A stretch of DNA of 64,000 bases, from contig CAREDV010000003.1 of assembly GCA_948964545.1 (NCBI GenBank), positions 1 through 64,000 of the forward strand. The letters run 5' to 3'. Numbering within the stretch: position 1 is the stretch's first letter; every line of letters begins with the position of its first letter. Positions 1-8,769 of this stretch are shown one piece after another. This DNA comes from an uncultured bacterium. GTDB lineage: Bacteria; Cyanobacteriota; Vampirovibrionia; Gastranaerophilales; Gastranaerophilaceae. Made by a program: the position numbers and the translations under genes. The notes beneath the pieces were generated by a model. The model saw nothing but the letters and a program-made list of their open reading frames with translations. It was not told the DNA's origin and ran no database searches.

Positions 1-119
1 ATGACGGCTGTTGGCTTGTTCATATAATTAATGAATATGGGGATTACGACAACAAGTACACGCAATATTGCAAAAAAATGAAAGAAAAGTTGAGCAGTGT
101 TTTTGTTACAAAAAATTAA
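1..119 (+). CDS. 3' end of an unidentified gene cut by the left window edge
   Basis: Reading from base 3, one frame stays open from the window edge for 38 codons and stops at TAA 117-119. The visible tail is polar and lysine-rich, ending in KLSSVFVTKN. The next gene starts 45 bp later on the same strand, so this is likely the C-terminus of an upstream gene. No family can be recognised from such a short piece, and a chance open frame is not excluded. Confidence 0.4.
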   Translation, partial: DGCWLVHIINEYGDYDNKYTQYCKKMKEKLSSVFVTKN

Positions 120-164
120 ACTTTATTAAAGTTTCCAGCGATTTGTGCCGTATATATCAATACT

Positions 165-1079
165 ATGAGTTTAGTTATTGATTCTAATCTTGAATATCTG
201 CAAGCGGTTTTAGGGATTAATGCGGTCAAATTCCAGACACAGTACGCTAATTTGTCTGTTGAAGAAATTCTTGAAGCCGAAGCTATGGAAGGAAATCAGC
301 AGGCAATTAAGCTTGCGCAGGAAATTCTCAACGACGTTAATCTCGTAATTAAACTCTTTGAACTTGCTGATGCTAATAACAAATATATGATTTTGAGAGA
401 ATTAAATTCTCAGGAATTGCACGAATTTTTACCCCACATGGAGCAGGAAGACATGCTTCAGGGTTTGTTTTTCTTCACGCAGGATAAGTTGATGAAAATG
501 CTTGAAGAACTTCCGCCCGAACAGCTTGTGAATACTGTTTTTGAAATGTTTTCCCAAGAAGAAATTGTGCAGTTAATGCCTGATGAACAGCTGGATAAGT
601 TTTTGACAAGTACGGATATTGATAAAAATAAGATTTTAAAACACATGCAGTCTATTCCGCCCGAATATGTTGCGCAGGTGTTGGAACAGATTACGGGTGA
701 GGCTGTCGATGATGATATGGACAGTATTGACCTTGCAAAACAGTTCGGACAGTTAAATCCGCTTGAATATCAGGATGCACTGAAAGCGTTTCAGCCGACT
801 CAAAAACAGCAGTTGGTACTGTCTTTGGGCAAAGAGCACAACGAATGGTTCCAGCTGTTTGATGCGCATGCTTACACAAATATTATTAACCGTGAAAAGC
901 AGCAGCCCGAAGTGGTTAAGGCTATGTCTGTAATTGAACCTGAGCATATTCAGGAAATGTTAAAAGAGCTTCCCGACGATTTATTATCAATTGTAATTAC
1001 GCAGATGGACACTGATAAATTTGCAGAAATTTTAATGGATAAATTCCCCGAAGTTATTGCAAGTGCGATTTTAAAATAA
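165..1079 (+). CDS. Helical-repeat protein resembling the MgtE N-terminal / FliG fold
   Basis: This is a 304-residue acidic soluble protein with no signal peptide or membrane span. It repeats a short helical motif of the type 'LPPEQLVNTVFEMFSQEE', 'MPDEQLDKFL', 'LPDDLLSIVITQMD', spaced by roughly 20-30 residues. This pattern (helix, P/D-E turn, leucine-rich helix) is typical of the cytoplasmic MgtE N domain and FliG-like superhelices. The membrane domain of MgtE and the FliG motor domain are both absent, so it is neither transporter nor flagellar switch. The start ATG has no clear Shine-Dalgarno. I infer a scaffold or protein-interaction role; the substrate or partner is unknown. The next gene's promoter overlaps its stop codon region. 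Confidence 0.6.
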   Translation: MSLVIDSNLEYLQAVLGINAVKFQTQYANLSVEEILEAEAMEGNQQAIKLAQEILNDVNLVIKLFELADANNKYMILRELNSQELHEFLPHMEQEDMLQGLFFFTQDKLMKMLEELPPEQLVNTVFEMFSQEEIVQLMPDEQLDKFLTSTDIDKNKILKHMQSIPPEYVAQVLEQITGEAVDDDMDSIDLAKQFGQLNPLEYQDALKAFQPTQKQQLVLSLGKEHNEWFQLFDAHAYTNIINREKQQPEVVKAMSVIEPEHIQEMLKELPDDLLSIVITQMDTDKFAEILMDKFPEVIASAILK

Positions 1080-1080
1080 T

Positions 1081-1109
1081 TTGACAAAACTTGTCAAATA
1101 GCTTATAAT
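1081..1109 (+). promoter_or_regulatory. Consensus sigma-70 promoter with overlapping palindrome
   Basis: TTGACA (1081-1086), a 17-bp spacer and TATAAT (1104-1109) form a perfect consensus promoter. The -35 box is one half of an inverted repeat, TTGACAA-AAC-TTGTCAA (1081-1097), a plausible operator. Transcription should start about 7 nt after the -10 box, essentially at the ATG of the following gene (1119), which predicts a leaderless mRNA. Confidence 0.75.
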
Positions 1110-1118
1110 GCGCTTGTT

Positions 1119-1352
1119 ATGCTGGCGAAATTAACTGAACGCGAAAAAAAGATTTTGTATCTGCTGGCGCAAGGCTGCTCTAATAATAAAATTGGTTCAA
1201 TATTATATTTTGGAGTTGATACAATTAAAGCAGATGTAAAATCAATATTGAAAAAGCTTTGTGTACATAATAGTGCAGAAGCTGTTGCTATTGCTTTTCG
1301 GGACGGTATGTTTGAAGAATCATTGATTAAGTGTTTCGAGGAGAAATCTTAA
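1119..1352 (+). CDS. Stand-alone LuxR/GerE-type helix-turn-helix protein
   Basis: This 77-residue protein consists almost only of a LuxR-family DNA-binding domain: LTEREKKILYLLAQG near the N-terminus, then SNNKIGSILYFGVDTIKADVKSILKKL as the scaffold and recognition helices. It has no receiver or ligand-binding domain, so activity would depend on dimerisation or a partner. It follows a consensus promoter so closely that the mRNA is probably leaderless. The palindrome in that promoter suggests autoregulation (inference). Its 3' end overlaps the convergent pncC gene by 33 bp. Confidence 0.75.
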   Translation: MLAKLTEREKKILYLLAQGCSNNKIGSILYFGVDTIKADVKSILKKLCVHNSAEAVAIAFRDGMFEESLIKCFEEKS

Positions 1353-1865
1353 GGCTGTTTCAGAAAACATAAATTTCATATTTTTGCGGTTGTATTTAGG
1401 ATTAAGTCTAAATTCTTTTACAGTAATATTTCCATTATATCCGCAGGATACGTAGATTAAGCCTGCTGGTTTGTTTTCGCTTGTTGATGGGCCTGCAACT
1501 CCTGTTGTGCACAGAACTACATCGCTTCCTGTGAGTTTTATTAAGCCGTCTGCCATTTCATAAGCACATTCAGCACTTACAGCACCATGTGTTCTTAAAG
1601 TGTTTTCAGAGACATTTAAAAATCTTTGTTTTGCTTCGTTTGAATAAGTTACAAAATTTGCTTTAATATACGCCGAACTTCCTGCAGGGTCGGTTAATCT
1701 TGAACTTATCAGCCCGCCTGTGCAGGATTCTGCGGTAGAAATTTGTAAAGCATTTCTTAAAAGAATTTTTGTCAGTTCTGAAACTGTGTTGAATTTTTTG
1801 AATTTTAAAAGTAAATTTTGCATATATAAAGTTTTGTGCGAAAAAATGATTTTGTCAATATTCAT
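1320..1865 (-). CDS. pncC: CinA C-terminal domain protein, nicotinamide-nucleotide amidase
   Basis: This 181-residue protein matches the CinA/PncC C-terminal family, which deamidates NMN to nicotinate mononucleotide in pyridine-nucleotide recycling. The signature STAESCTGGLISSRLTDPAGSS contains the catalytic serine, followed by GAVSAECAYEMADG and the CTTGVAGP glycine loop, all in family order. The N-terminal MoCF-like domain of full-length CinA is absent, as in E. coli YgaD/PncC. The first 30 residues precede the conserved domain, and an alternative start lies at residue 15 (1823). It overlaps convergently with the LuxR-like gene. A probable NMN transporter (pnuC) lies on the other side of dnaB, so NMN uptake and deamidation are encoded close together. 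Confidence 0.85.
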   Translation of the reverse strand: MNIDKIIFSHKTLYMQNLLLKFKKFNTVSELTKILLRNALQISTAESCTGGLISSRLTDPAGSSAYIKANFVTYSNEAKQRFLNVSENTLRTHGAVSAECAYEMADGLIKLTGSDVVLCTTGVAGPSTSENKPAGLIYVSCGYNGNITVKEFRLNPKYNRKNMKFMFSETALRFLLETLNQ

Positions 1866-1896
1866 GTTTGTGTAATCATGTGACTAGGAGAAAAGC

Positions 1897-3273
1897 ATGG
1901 CTGTTAGAGAAAAAGAAAACAATTTAGGGCTGCTGCCGCAGAATATAGAAGCAGAAGAAGCAGTATTAGGTGCAATTTTAGTTAATCCTAATGTTATTAC
2001 AAAGGTTGTAGAAATGTTAAAACCTGAAAGTTTTTACAAACCTGCTCACAAGCATATTTACGATGCAATGCTTCAACTGTTTAATACAAACGAAAGAATT
2101 GATATTGTATCAGTATCTGATGTTTTGAATTATAATTCAAAACTTGAAACTATAGGCGGACGTGCTTTTGTAAACGATTTATGCTACAAAACAATTACAA
2201 CTTCAAACATCGAATATTATGCAAAGATTATTCAGGAAAAAGCTATTAAAAGAGCATTAATTAATGCAGGTTCAGAAATTGTGTCTTTTGGATATGATGT
2301 GAACCCTATTGACCAGTCGCTTGATAGTGCTGAAAAGCTTATTTTTGATATTGCTTCAAAGAAAGCTACTACTGATTTGGTGCATGTTAAAGATTTGGTA
2401 TTAAACACTTATGAAAAAATTGAATATCGTTATGAACATAAAGATGAATTGACTGGTGTTCCCACAGGTTTTTACGAGCTTGATGCTATGTTAAACGGGC
2501 TTCAAAAGTCAGATTTATTAATTCTTGCGGCACGTCCTGCAATGGGTAAAACCGCGTTTGCACTTAACATTGCACAAAATATTGCATTACGTGCGAAAAC
2601 ACCTGTTGCGATATTCTCACTTGAAATGTCAAAGGATCAGTTAATGCAGCGTATGTTATGTTCTGAAGCGGAAATTGATTCTCAAAGGGTTAAAACAGGT
2701 AATGTACAGAGTAAAGATTGGGAAAAACTTGCTTCTGCAATGAATTCGTTTGCTCAAGCTCCGATTTATATTGATGACACTTCTGGTTGTACAATCACTG
2801 ATATTCGTGCAAAATGCAGAAGATTAAAAATGCAGGAAAAAGATTTAGGTTTAATCCTTATCGACTATCTTCAATTAATGGAAAGTTCGAGCAGAGAAGA
2901 CCGTATGCAGCAGATTTCAGCTATATCAAGAGGTTTAAAAATTCTTGCAAAAGAACTTGATGTACCTGTAATTGCTTTGTCACAGCTTTCTCGTGCTGTA
3001 GAGTCAAGAACAGATAAACGCCCGATGTTATCAGACTTGAGAGAATCAGGTTCTATTGAGCAAGACGCCGATATTGTAATGTTTATTTATCGTGATGAAT
3101 ATTATAGAAGGGCTGAAGACGGGGAAGAAGAAGCTGTTGCAAAGGCGCAGTCTAAGGGTGAATCTGAAATTATTATTGCAAAACACAGAAACGGTTCTGT
3201 CGGAACTGTTAAGCTTCTGTTCCAAGGCAATATTACGAAATTTAAAAACCCGATTAAAACTGACGCGTTTTAA
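1897..3273 (+). CDS. dnaB: Replicative DNA helicase DnaB
   Basis: At 458 residues this is normal DnaB length. The N-terminal domain (about 10-110) begins LPQNIEAEEAVLGAIL, typical of DnaB. The RecA-like motor has Walker A ARPAMGKTAFALN (about 215), FSLEMSKDQLMQRM, the Walker B stretch LGLILIDYLQLM, and the SQLSRAVESRTDKRP plus RESGSIEQDADIVMF motifs. It unwinds DNA at the replication fork as a hexamer and recruits primase. The Shine-Dalgarno AGGAGAAAAGC precedes the ATG. The gene ends with a 4-bp overlap with the convergent pnuC gene. No intein is present. Confidence 0.97.
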   Translation: MAVREKENNLGLLPQNIEAEEAVLGAILVNPNVITKVVEMLKPESFYKPAHKHIYDAMLQLFNTNERIDIVSVSDVLNYNSKLETIGGRAFVNDLCYKTITTSNIEYYAKIIQEKAIKRALINAGSEIVSFGYDVNPIDQSLDSAEKLIFDIASKKATTDLVHVKDLVLNTYEKIEYRYEHKDELTGVPTGFYELDAMLNGLQKSDLLILAARPAMGKTAFALNIAQNIALRAKTPVAIFSLEMSKDQLMQRMLCSEAEIDSQRVKTGNVQSKDWEKLASAMNSFAQAPIYIDDTSGCTITDIRAKCRRLKMQEKDLGLILIDYLQLMESSSREDRMQQISAISRGLKILAKELDVPVIALSQLSRAVESRTDKRPMLSDLRESGSIEQDADIVMFIYRDEYYRRAEDGEEEAVAKAQSKGESEIIIAKHRNGSVGTVKLLFQGNITKFKNPIKTDAF

Positions 3274-4013
3274 GATTTGTTAAGTTCATTTTTCCAAGTA
3301 AAGTAAAAATAGATTGCGAGGATAAAATAAACTCCCCACATTATAACTGTTGAATAAGCGCGTTCGCCATGCATTACAAGGTTTGCCCACATAATAAAAG
3401 ATAAACCATTTACAACAATCCATATTAACCATTGTTCAATACAGCGTCTGACAGTCAAATACATTCCCAATATTGATAAAAATGTTGTAATACCGTCGAT
3501 TACAGGACTTTTATCTTTAAAATATGCAAGGATAAAACTTGATGCAATGCAGCCCAAAATTCCGATAATAACCAGTTTTGCACGTTCAGGCATGGAAAGT
3601 TTTATTTTTATAATTTCTCTTGATTGTCTTTGCAGATGCTTTCTCCATTTAAAAATTCCTAAAATCTGCATTGGAATATAATAACAAAGGTAAAGAAGCA
3701 TATTTCCCCAAAGAGCATTGCTGAAAGAAAGCCAAATGTAACACCATGACCCCATTAGTCCGAAAAAGTAGCAGGAAATTTTACCTTTACCCGCAATAGT
3801 TGTGTATAAAATTCCGCAAACAGCAGAACATACGGCTATGGGATTATCTTTTACAAAAAACGCGTTTATGAAAATAAAGCTCAGAACAGCAAAAAGTCCG
3901 ATTACTTCATAAATTTTCCAACCTTGTAATTCTTTTTTCGCCCTCTGCGTCAAAATTTGTCTGATTTGGAAAATATTGGCCAGTACTTTTTGTATAAATT
4001 TCATTATGAGCAT
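3270..4013 (-). CDS. pnuC: PnuC-type pyridine nucleotide transporter
   Basis: This 247-residue inner-membrane protein has about seven hydrophobic segments. It carries features of the PnuC family: the WKIYEVIGLF start of the first core helix, GSWCYIWLSFSNALWGNMLLYLCYYIPMQILGIFKW, and the later RRCIEQWLIWIVVN segment with its paired tryptophans. The family takes up NMN, nicotinamide riboside or thiamin by facilitated diffusion. Nearby pncC makes an NMN/NR role likely, but specificity cannot be read from sequence. The ATG at 4004 is a strong alternative start because TACAAT lies 7 nt upstream. The promoter region is shared with the divergent gene at 4030. Confidence 0.8.
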   Translation of the reverse strand: MLIMKFIQKVLANIFQIRQILTQRAKKELQGWKIYEVIGLFAVLSFIFINAFFVKDNPIAVCSAVCGILYTTIAGKGKISCYFFGLMGSWCYIWLSFSNALWGNMLLYLCYYIPMQILGIFKWRKHLQRQSREIIKIKLSMPERAKLVIIGILGCIASSFILAYFKDKSPVIDGITTFLSILGMYLTVRRCIEQWLIWIVVNGLSFIMWANLVMHGERAYSTVIMWGVYFILAIYFYFTWKNELNKS

Positions 4014-4029
4014 TGTATAATAAATTGCG

Positions 4030-4926
4030 ATGAAAGTACAGTCGATTTACACTAACAAATTTTTAAAAAAAGGATTAGAATTTGCCTCAGACAGAAGCGC
4101 ATTGTTTGTGGGTTCGGTATCTCTTGCCCTCTCGACTGTTGCAAGACCGATTGCGATTATGTCGACCCCGAAAACAGACAAAGAAAACAAAAAATACGCC
4201 TGCGCCCGTTCGCTTGCATCTTCTGCAATAGGTTACGGGCTTATGCTTGGTGTGTCTATGCCTGTTTCCAACGCAATCAAAAAAATTAATGACAATCCTG
4301 CAAAGTATTTGAAACCTGCGACTGTAAAACATCTTTCAGCACCGAAAAAGTTTAATTTTGCAACACAATTGTTTAATCTCGGAGCAGGATTTTTAATTGC
4401 AGTGCCAAAATCTATTTTAACCTGTGCTTTAATCCCGCCGTTTATGTCAAAAGTTTTCCCGAAAAAAGAGAATAAAGATATTTCATTTACAGGTAACCTC
4501 TCAAAAGGTATCGGAAAGCTTATCGACACTAACGCTGTAAAGAAATTAACCGATAAATTCCACAATACCAACTTCGAACAACATATAATGTGCCTTATTG
4601 ATGCGTTTGCAACGGGTGTATTTATGATGCAGACTGCAAAAAGCAAAAAAATCGAACAAGACCGCAAAAAAGCTCTAATCTATAATGCAGGAATTTCAAC
4701 AGGTTTGTGTATTGCGGGTTTTTATGTTTTGGATAAAGCACTCAAAAAACCTACAGAAAAATTTATTGAAAACTTCCGCCAAGCAAACAAAAATTCACCA
4801 AAACTTGAAAAATACGTTCAGGGTATAAAAATTGCAAAACCTGCATTGATTTTAGGCGGAATTTACTATATCGCAATTCCGTTCGTTTCAACATTCCTTG
4901 CAGACAGGTTTGATAAACGTAAATAA
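4030..4926 (+). CDS. Hypothetical integral membrane protein
   Basis: I do not recognise the family. The 298-residue protein has several moderately hydrophobic stretches (about 25-45, 65-85, 115-140, 215-240, 270-290) separated by lysine-rich loops, and a DISFTGNLSKGIGKL segment in the middle. The basic N-terminus has no cleavable signal. TATAAT (4016-4021) stands 8 nt before the ATG with no Shine-Dalgarno, so the mRNA is probably leaderless. The gene runs divergently from pnuC. The next gene is another membrane-tethered hypothetical; related function is only a guess. Confidence 0.65.
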   Translation: MKVQSIYTNKFLKKGLEFASDRSALFVGSVSLALSTVARPIAIMSTPKTDKENKKYACARSLASSAIGYGLMLGVSMPVSNAIKKINDNPAKYLKPATVKHLSAPKKFNFATQLFNLGAGFLIAVPKSILTCALIPPFMSKVFPKKENKDISFTGNLSKGIGKLIDTNAVKKLTDKFHNTNFEQHIMCLIDAFATGVFMMQTAKSKKIEQDRKKALIYNAGISTGLCIAGFYVLDKALKKPTEKFIENFRQANKNSPKLEKYVQGIKIAKPALILGGIYYIAIPFVSTFLADRFDKRK

Positions 4927-5007
4927 ATGTAAAGGTTGATTAAATATTAGTTAAAAATTTTTATGTTTTTACTTTATTATGATGTGTAATTAAAAGGGAA
5001 AAATATT

Positions 5008-5832
5008 ATGACAGTAGGTGCAGTAAATAATAATCAACAACAAACTTATGCAGTACCGGCAATGGCAGCAGGTCTTGCGACAGGTGCAATTGCAGGCGGA
5101 ACTTACGGTTACCTTTTAAAACCGTGGCTTAAAGACGGTGATATTACAGATACGTTTATTAAAGAAGCTGATAAACATATTACAAATATGTATAAAGACG
5201 GCAATAAACAAATTGTTGACGATTTGAAAAAAATGCAGGAAACAGGCAGTATAGACGGCATTTCCGAAGTTTTTAGAGATTCTTTCAAAGATGAAGGGTT
5301 GACAACAATGACTGCAGAACAAAGAAAAGCATTTGTTAAAAATCTTTTGCAAGAAAATGCTGTTGAAAATTTAGATGAATTTTTGAAAAATACAAATACA
5401 TTCGCAGATGCGGCGTCAGTTAACAGTTTGACTAAACATGCCAAAAAATTTAAAAATTTATCAGAAGATACATCAGTTGAAGAATTAAATAAATTATTAA
5501 AAGAAACAAAATTGGACATGCTATTTGGAACTGCGACTAAAGAAAACAAGACAGCAATAATTAACACTGTACAAATAGCAAATCAGGGTGCAATTGATGC
5601 TACTAAACTTGAAAGAAAAGCTCTTATTATGGAACACGTTGATACAACCAAAAAATCTATGAAAGATTTAGCATCAAATGCTGATTACGAAACAAAATCA
5701 GTTTATAAAGCAATCAAAAAAGCAATCAGAAATACAAACCTGAAAGCTGCCGCTAAATGGGGTGCAATCGGTGCAGGAGTTCTCGGTTCTGTCGGACTTG
5801 GCGTTGGCGCAATGAATAACAAAAAATCTTAG
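5008..5832 (+). CDS. Hypothetical protein with terminal glycine-rich membrane segments
   Basis: This 274-residue protein is of unknown family. A short hydrophobic segment near the N-terminus (VPAMAAGLATGAIAGGTYGYLL) and a glycine-zipper-like segment at the C-terminus (WGAIGAGVLGSVGLGVGAM) flank a long charged helical region with coiled-coil character. The layout suggests both ends lie in or on a membrane with the middle exposed. A Shine-Dalgarno-like AAAAGGGAAAA precedes the ATG. The stop codon overlaps the convergent acetyltransferase gene by 4 bp. Confidence 0.65.
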   Translation: MTVGAVNNNQQQTYAVPAMAAGLATGAIAGGTYGYLLKPWLKDGDITDTFIKEADKHITNMYKDGNKQIVDDLKKMQETGSIDGISEVFRDSFKDEGLTTMTAEQRKAFVKNLLQENAVENLDEFLKNTNTFADAASVNSLTKHAKKFKNLSEDTSVEELNKLLKETKLDMLFGTATKENKTAIINTVQIANQGAIDATKLERKALIMEHVDTTKKSMKDLASNADYETKSVYKAIKKAIRNTNLKAAAKWGAIGAGVLGSVGLGVGAMNNKKS

Positions 5833-6842
5833 TTTTTCAACGGCAGATAAGACTGAGGATAGTTATAATCCTCTTTGAACCCGATATTTCTATACATTTT
5901 TAATGCCTGGAAATTATTGGTTTCTGTTGTCGTATTAACTTCCAAAATCGGCTTTTCTCCGCTGTCAGCCCATTCAAGCAGTTTTTCAACCGATTTTTTT
6001 AAGAGGTGTTTGGATAAACCCTTGCCCTGAAAATCTTTTTTTATAGATACAATCGGAATATTTGCAATGCTTCCGCCTGTAAGGTTCATGAAACAAAATC
6101 CTACAGGTTCATCATTATGTAAAATAATCGTTGTTGCTTCAGGCAGAAATTCTGCGTAAATATTTTCCACAATTTTTGAAATAATATCTTTTGTACCCTC
6201 AATTGTTTTAAATCTCGGGTCAAAGAGTGCATCTGCACTTGTTTCAAATCCCTCTTGAACTACAACAACCGCATCATCAAAATATTTGTTATCCCATTCG
6301 ACAAGCTTATAATCATTTGTGAGTTCAGGAATTTCTGCCATTTTTAGAATTTCGCGCGAATTTGTTCCCGACATCATAAATCTTAAAACCGCAATTCCGA
6401 CAAATTTAAACCCGTAAAGCGCGATATCTGCGATTAAATCTTTTTGTGCGCCGAGCATCGGGTAGCATACTATTTTGTCCGCCCTTTGTGATTTTGTAAG
6501 TTCAAGAAACTTCTTAACAAGATACATTGCGCGCTCTTGCATGTTTTCCATTTTAAATGAATGGATTATGTTAAGCTCAATTGCCTCTGAAATCGCTGTT
6601 GTATAAACCAAAAATGCAACAGGAATTGTGTCCTCAAACAGAACAAGACAATCTATAAGGTTTTTTTCGACAGCTTCGGTGAAATCCTCAAATCCCAATG
6701 GTTCAAGTTCAAAAGAATATTCATCGATTGCTCTTGTCCTGAAATCCTCATATACAGGTGCAAAACCTTTGTAATCATTTTTGGTCAAAAGTCTTGCTTC
6801 AAATTTATTATCATCTTTTTCAGCGTGTTGGTAGGGTTGCAT
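5829..6842 (-). CDS. GNAT-family N-acetyltransferase, probably two-domain
   Basis: This 337-residue protein has a clear C-terminal GNAT fold: PVGFCFMNL (beta4), IVSIKKDFQGKGLSKHLLKKSVEKL (the acetyl-CoA pyrophosphate loop Q-x-x-G-x-G/S), and the final NNFQALKMYRNIGFKED motif. The N-terminal half (1-170) has a similar size and strand pattern (DCLVLFEDTIPVAFLVYTTA) and may be a degenerate second GNAT domain. It transfers an acetyl group from acetyl-CoA to an unknown amine. The gene stands alone on the minus strand between convergent and tandem neighbours. Confidence 0.8.
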   Translation of the reverse strand: MQPYQHAEKDDNKFEARLLTKNDYKGFAPVYEDFRTRAIDEYSFELEPLGFEDFTEAVEKNLIDCLVLFEDTIPVAFLVYTTAISEAIELNIIHSFKMENMQERAMYLVKKFLELTKSQRADKIVCYPMLGAQKDLIADIALYGFKFVGIAVLRFMMSGTNSREILKMAEIPELTNDYKLVEWDNKYFDDAVVVVQEGFETSADALFDPRFKTIEGTKDIISKIVENIYAEFLPEATTIILHNDEPVGFCFMNLTGGSIANIPIVSIKKDFQGKGLSKHLLKKSVEKLLEWADSGEKPILEVNTTTETNNFQALKMYRNIGFKEDYNYPQSYLPLKN

Positions 6843-6894
6843 GTTAATTCCTTTTTTTATCCTCTGTGACGATTTCTTACAAATTTACTATATG

Positions 6895-6922
6895 TTGGTC
6901 AGTCGCTTCGCTCGTTCCCGTT
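6895..6922. repeat. Short dispersed GC-richer repeat (copy 1)
   Basis: TTGGTCAGTCG followed by CTTCGCTCG and TTCCCGTT lies directly after the ribBA stop. The same outer parts, TTGGTCAGTCG and TCCCGTT, recur at 35786-35817 around a different middle. The element is far more GC-rich than the intergenic DNA around it. Its function is unknown. Confidence 0.4.
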
Positions 6923-8129
6923 AGAATAAATGGTTCATTTTTTCTTTTTTGGTTTCCATATACCGCTGATTGTAATCATTAATATACGGTTCTATTTTAA
7001 CTATATCATGCACTGTCAATCCGTAACCGTTCAAACCGACGATTTTTTTCGGGTTATTTGTAATGAGGTTAAAATTGTTAAAGCCCAAATCCAGTATAAT
7101 CTGTGCGCCCATGCCGTAATCTCTTAAATCAGCTTTGAACCCGAGCGAAAGATTTGCTTCAACCGTATCCTGTCCGCATTCTTGTAGTTTGTAGGCTTTA
7201 ATCTTGTTGATAATTCCAATACCTCTGCCTTCGTGGCCCTTCATATAAATAAGCGCGCCTTTGCCGTATTCATCAATCATTTTTAAAGCACTATGAAGCT
7301 GATAATTGCAATCACATTTAAGGCTTCCGAAAATATCGCCTGTTAAACATTCACTGTGAACGCGGATTAGCGGAATTTTATCAGAGCCATCGTCTTTTAC
7401 AAGTGCAACACATTCCTGATTTGTGATTTGGTTTAAGTATCCATAAATATCAAATTCTCCGAATTGTGTCGGTAAATGAGCTTCCGCTTCACGTGTTACA
7501 ATTTTTTCAGATTTTAGACGATACGCGATAAGCTCTGCAACAGAGATGAATTTAAGCCCGTGTTCTTTTGCAAACGCATAAAGTTCGTCGCGTTTTGCCA
7601 TGTGGCCGTCTTTGCCCATAATCTCACACATTGGGCCTGCAGGTGTGTGTCCGCAAAGTTTTGCCAAATCAACAACAGCTTCTGTATGTCCTGTCCTTGT
7701 TAAAACACCGCCTTTTCGAGCAACACAGGGAAATAAATGTCCAGGACGGCGCAGGTCTGACGGCTGTGCATCGGGTGCAAGACAAACTTCAATTGTTTTT
7801 GCGCGGTCGAATGCCGAAATCCCCGTAGTTACACCGTATTTTTCATCAGCATCAATACTTACGGTAAACGCTGTTTTCATTGACTCGGAATTCTGTTCGA
7901 CCATTTGAGGCAAATTCATTTTTTCAGCGATTTCAGGTGCAATTGCAAGACAGATTAACCCTTTTGCATGCTCTGCCATAAACTTGATAGTTTCAGGCGT
8001 AACCATTTGTCCCGAACAGATTAAGTCGCCTTCGTTTTCTCTGTCCTCATCATCTGCAACGATAATCATTTTACCGTTTTTAAAATCTTCTAAAGCACTT
8101 TCAATGCTGTCAAATTTGAAATTATCCAT
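6921..8129 (-). CDS. ribBA: Bifunctional DHBP synthase / GTP cyclohydrolase II
   Basis: This 402-residue fusion feeds both branches of riboflavin synthesis. Residues 1-205 are 3,4-dihydroxy-2-butanone-4-phosphate synthase, with the acidic metal loop VADDEDRENEGDL, RPGHLFPC and RTGHTEA. Residues 206-402 are GTP cyclohydrolase II, with VRVHSECLTGDIFGSLKCDC (zinc cysteines), MKGHEGRGIGI and the NLSLGFKADLRDYG region. Both active-site sets are intact. It starts one base after the ribE stop on the same strand, so the two are co-transcribed. The lumazine synthase and ribD genes are not in the window. Confidence 0.96.
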   Translation of the reverse strand: MDNFKFDSIESALEDFKNGKMIIVADDEDRENEGDLICSGQMVTPETIKFMAEHAKGLICLAIAPEIAEKMNLPQMVEQNSESMKTAFTVSIDADEKYGVTTGISAFDRAKTIEVCLAPDAQPSDLRRPGHLFPCVARKGGVLTRTGHTEAVVDLAKLCGHTPAGPMCEIMGKDGHMAKRDELYAFAKEHGLKFISVAELIAYRLKSEKIVTREAEAHLPTQFGEFDIYGYLNQITNQECVALVKDDGSDKIPLIRVHSECLTGDIFGSLKCDCNYQLHSALKMIDEYGKGALIYMKGHEGRGIGIINKIKAYKLQECGQDTVEANLSLGFKADLRDYGMGAQIILDLGFNNFNLITNNPKKIVGLNGYGLTVHDIVKIEPYINDYNQRYMETKKEKMNHLF

Positions 8130-8717
8130 TTATACAAACCCGTTTTCTTTCAAAAAATCTACTGTAATGTTATTATTTTGCGTTGATAAAAATTTTTCAA
8201 CGTATCTTCCAAGAATATCTGTTTCAATGTTTACAAAGTTACCTGATTTAAGATATTGCAAAGTCGTGTTTTCAAGTGTGTGCGGAATTATCGCAACTTC
8301 AAAAATGTTTTTGTCTGTTTTGCTGACGGTAAGACTTACCCCGTCAATTGTGATTGAGCCCTTGTAAACAACGTATCTTGAAAGTTCCTGCGGAATTTCA
8401 AATCTGCTGTTACCCAGATATTTTGCAGTTCCGTCCACGTGACCCTGAACAATATGTCCGCCCATTCGTGTGCTGGCAGTGAGGGCACGCTCAAGGTTAA
8501 CTTTTCCTTTAAAACCTTTTGTAATACGGAGAGTTTCTGCGCTTACATCTGCCGAAAAAGAATTTGCACTCATAGAAACAACGGTCTGACAGCAACCGTT
8601 AATTGCGATACTGTCGCCGATTTGCGTTCCGTCTAAAACTTTTGAGCATTCAACAACGAGTTTTGACCCGTCAAAACTCTTAACCTGTCCTATTTCTTCT
8701 ACAATCCCTGTGAACAT
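8130..8717 (-). CDS. ribE: Riboflavin synthase alpha subunit
   Basis: This 195-residue trimeric enzyme dismutates two 6,7-dimethyl-8-ribityllumazine molecules into riboflavin. The family start MFTGIVEEIG is present, and the protein shows the internal duplication of two lumazine-binding barrels: INGCCQTVVSM in repeat 1 and IDGVSLTVSKT in repeat 2, with GHIVQGHVDGTA between them. It is the first gene of a ribE-ribBA pair. The C-terminal helix after residue 185 extends a little beyond the usual length. No FMN riboswitch is visible upstream; the divergent tpiA start is under 100 bp away. Confidence 0.95.
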   Translation of the reverse strand: MFTGIVEEIGQVKSFDGSKLVVECSKVLDGTQIGDSIAINGCCQTVVSMSANSFSADVSAETLRITKGFKGKVNLERALTASTRMGGHIVQGHVDGTAKYLGNSRFEIPQELSRYVVYKGSITIDGVSLTVSKTDKNIFEVAIIPHTLENTTLQYLKSGNFVNIETDILGRYVEKFLSTQNNNITVDFLKENGFV

Positions 8718-8740
8718 AAATATATTTTAGCATGAATAAA

Positions 8741-8769
8741 TTGCAATTAAAATATTTTCAATCTATAAT
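8741..8769 (+). promoter_or_regulatory. tpiA promoter
   Basis: TTGCAA (8741-8746), a 17-bp spacer and TATAAT (8764-8769) lie upstream of tpiA. They fall inside the longer possible reading frame that begins at 8732, which argues for the start at 8801. Confidence 0.7.

Noticed and set aside
691..947. Minus-strand open frames inside the MgtE-N-like gene
   Set aside because: They are shadows of the plus-strand gene without ribosome sites or recognisable products.
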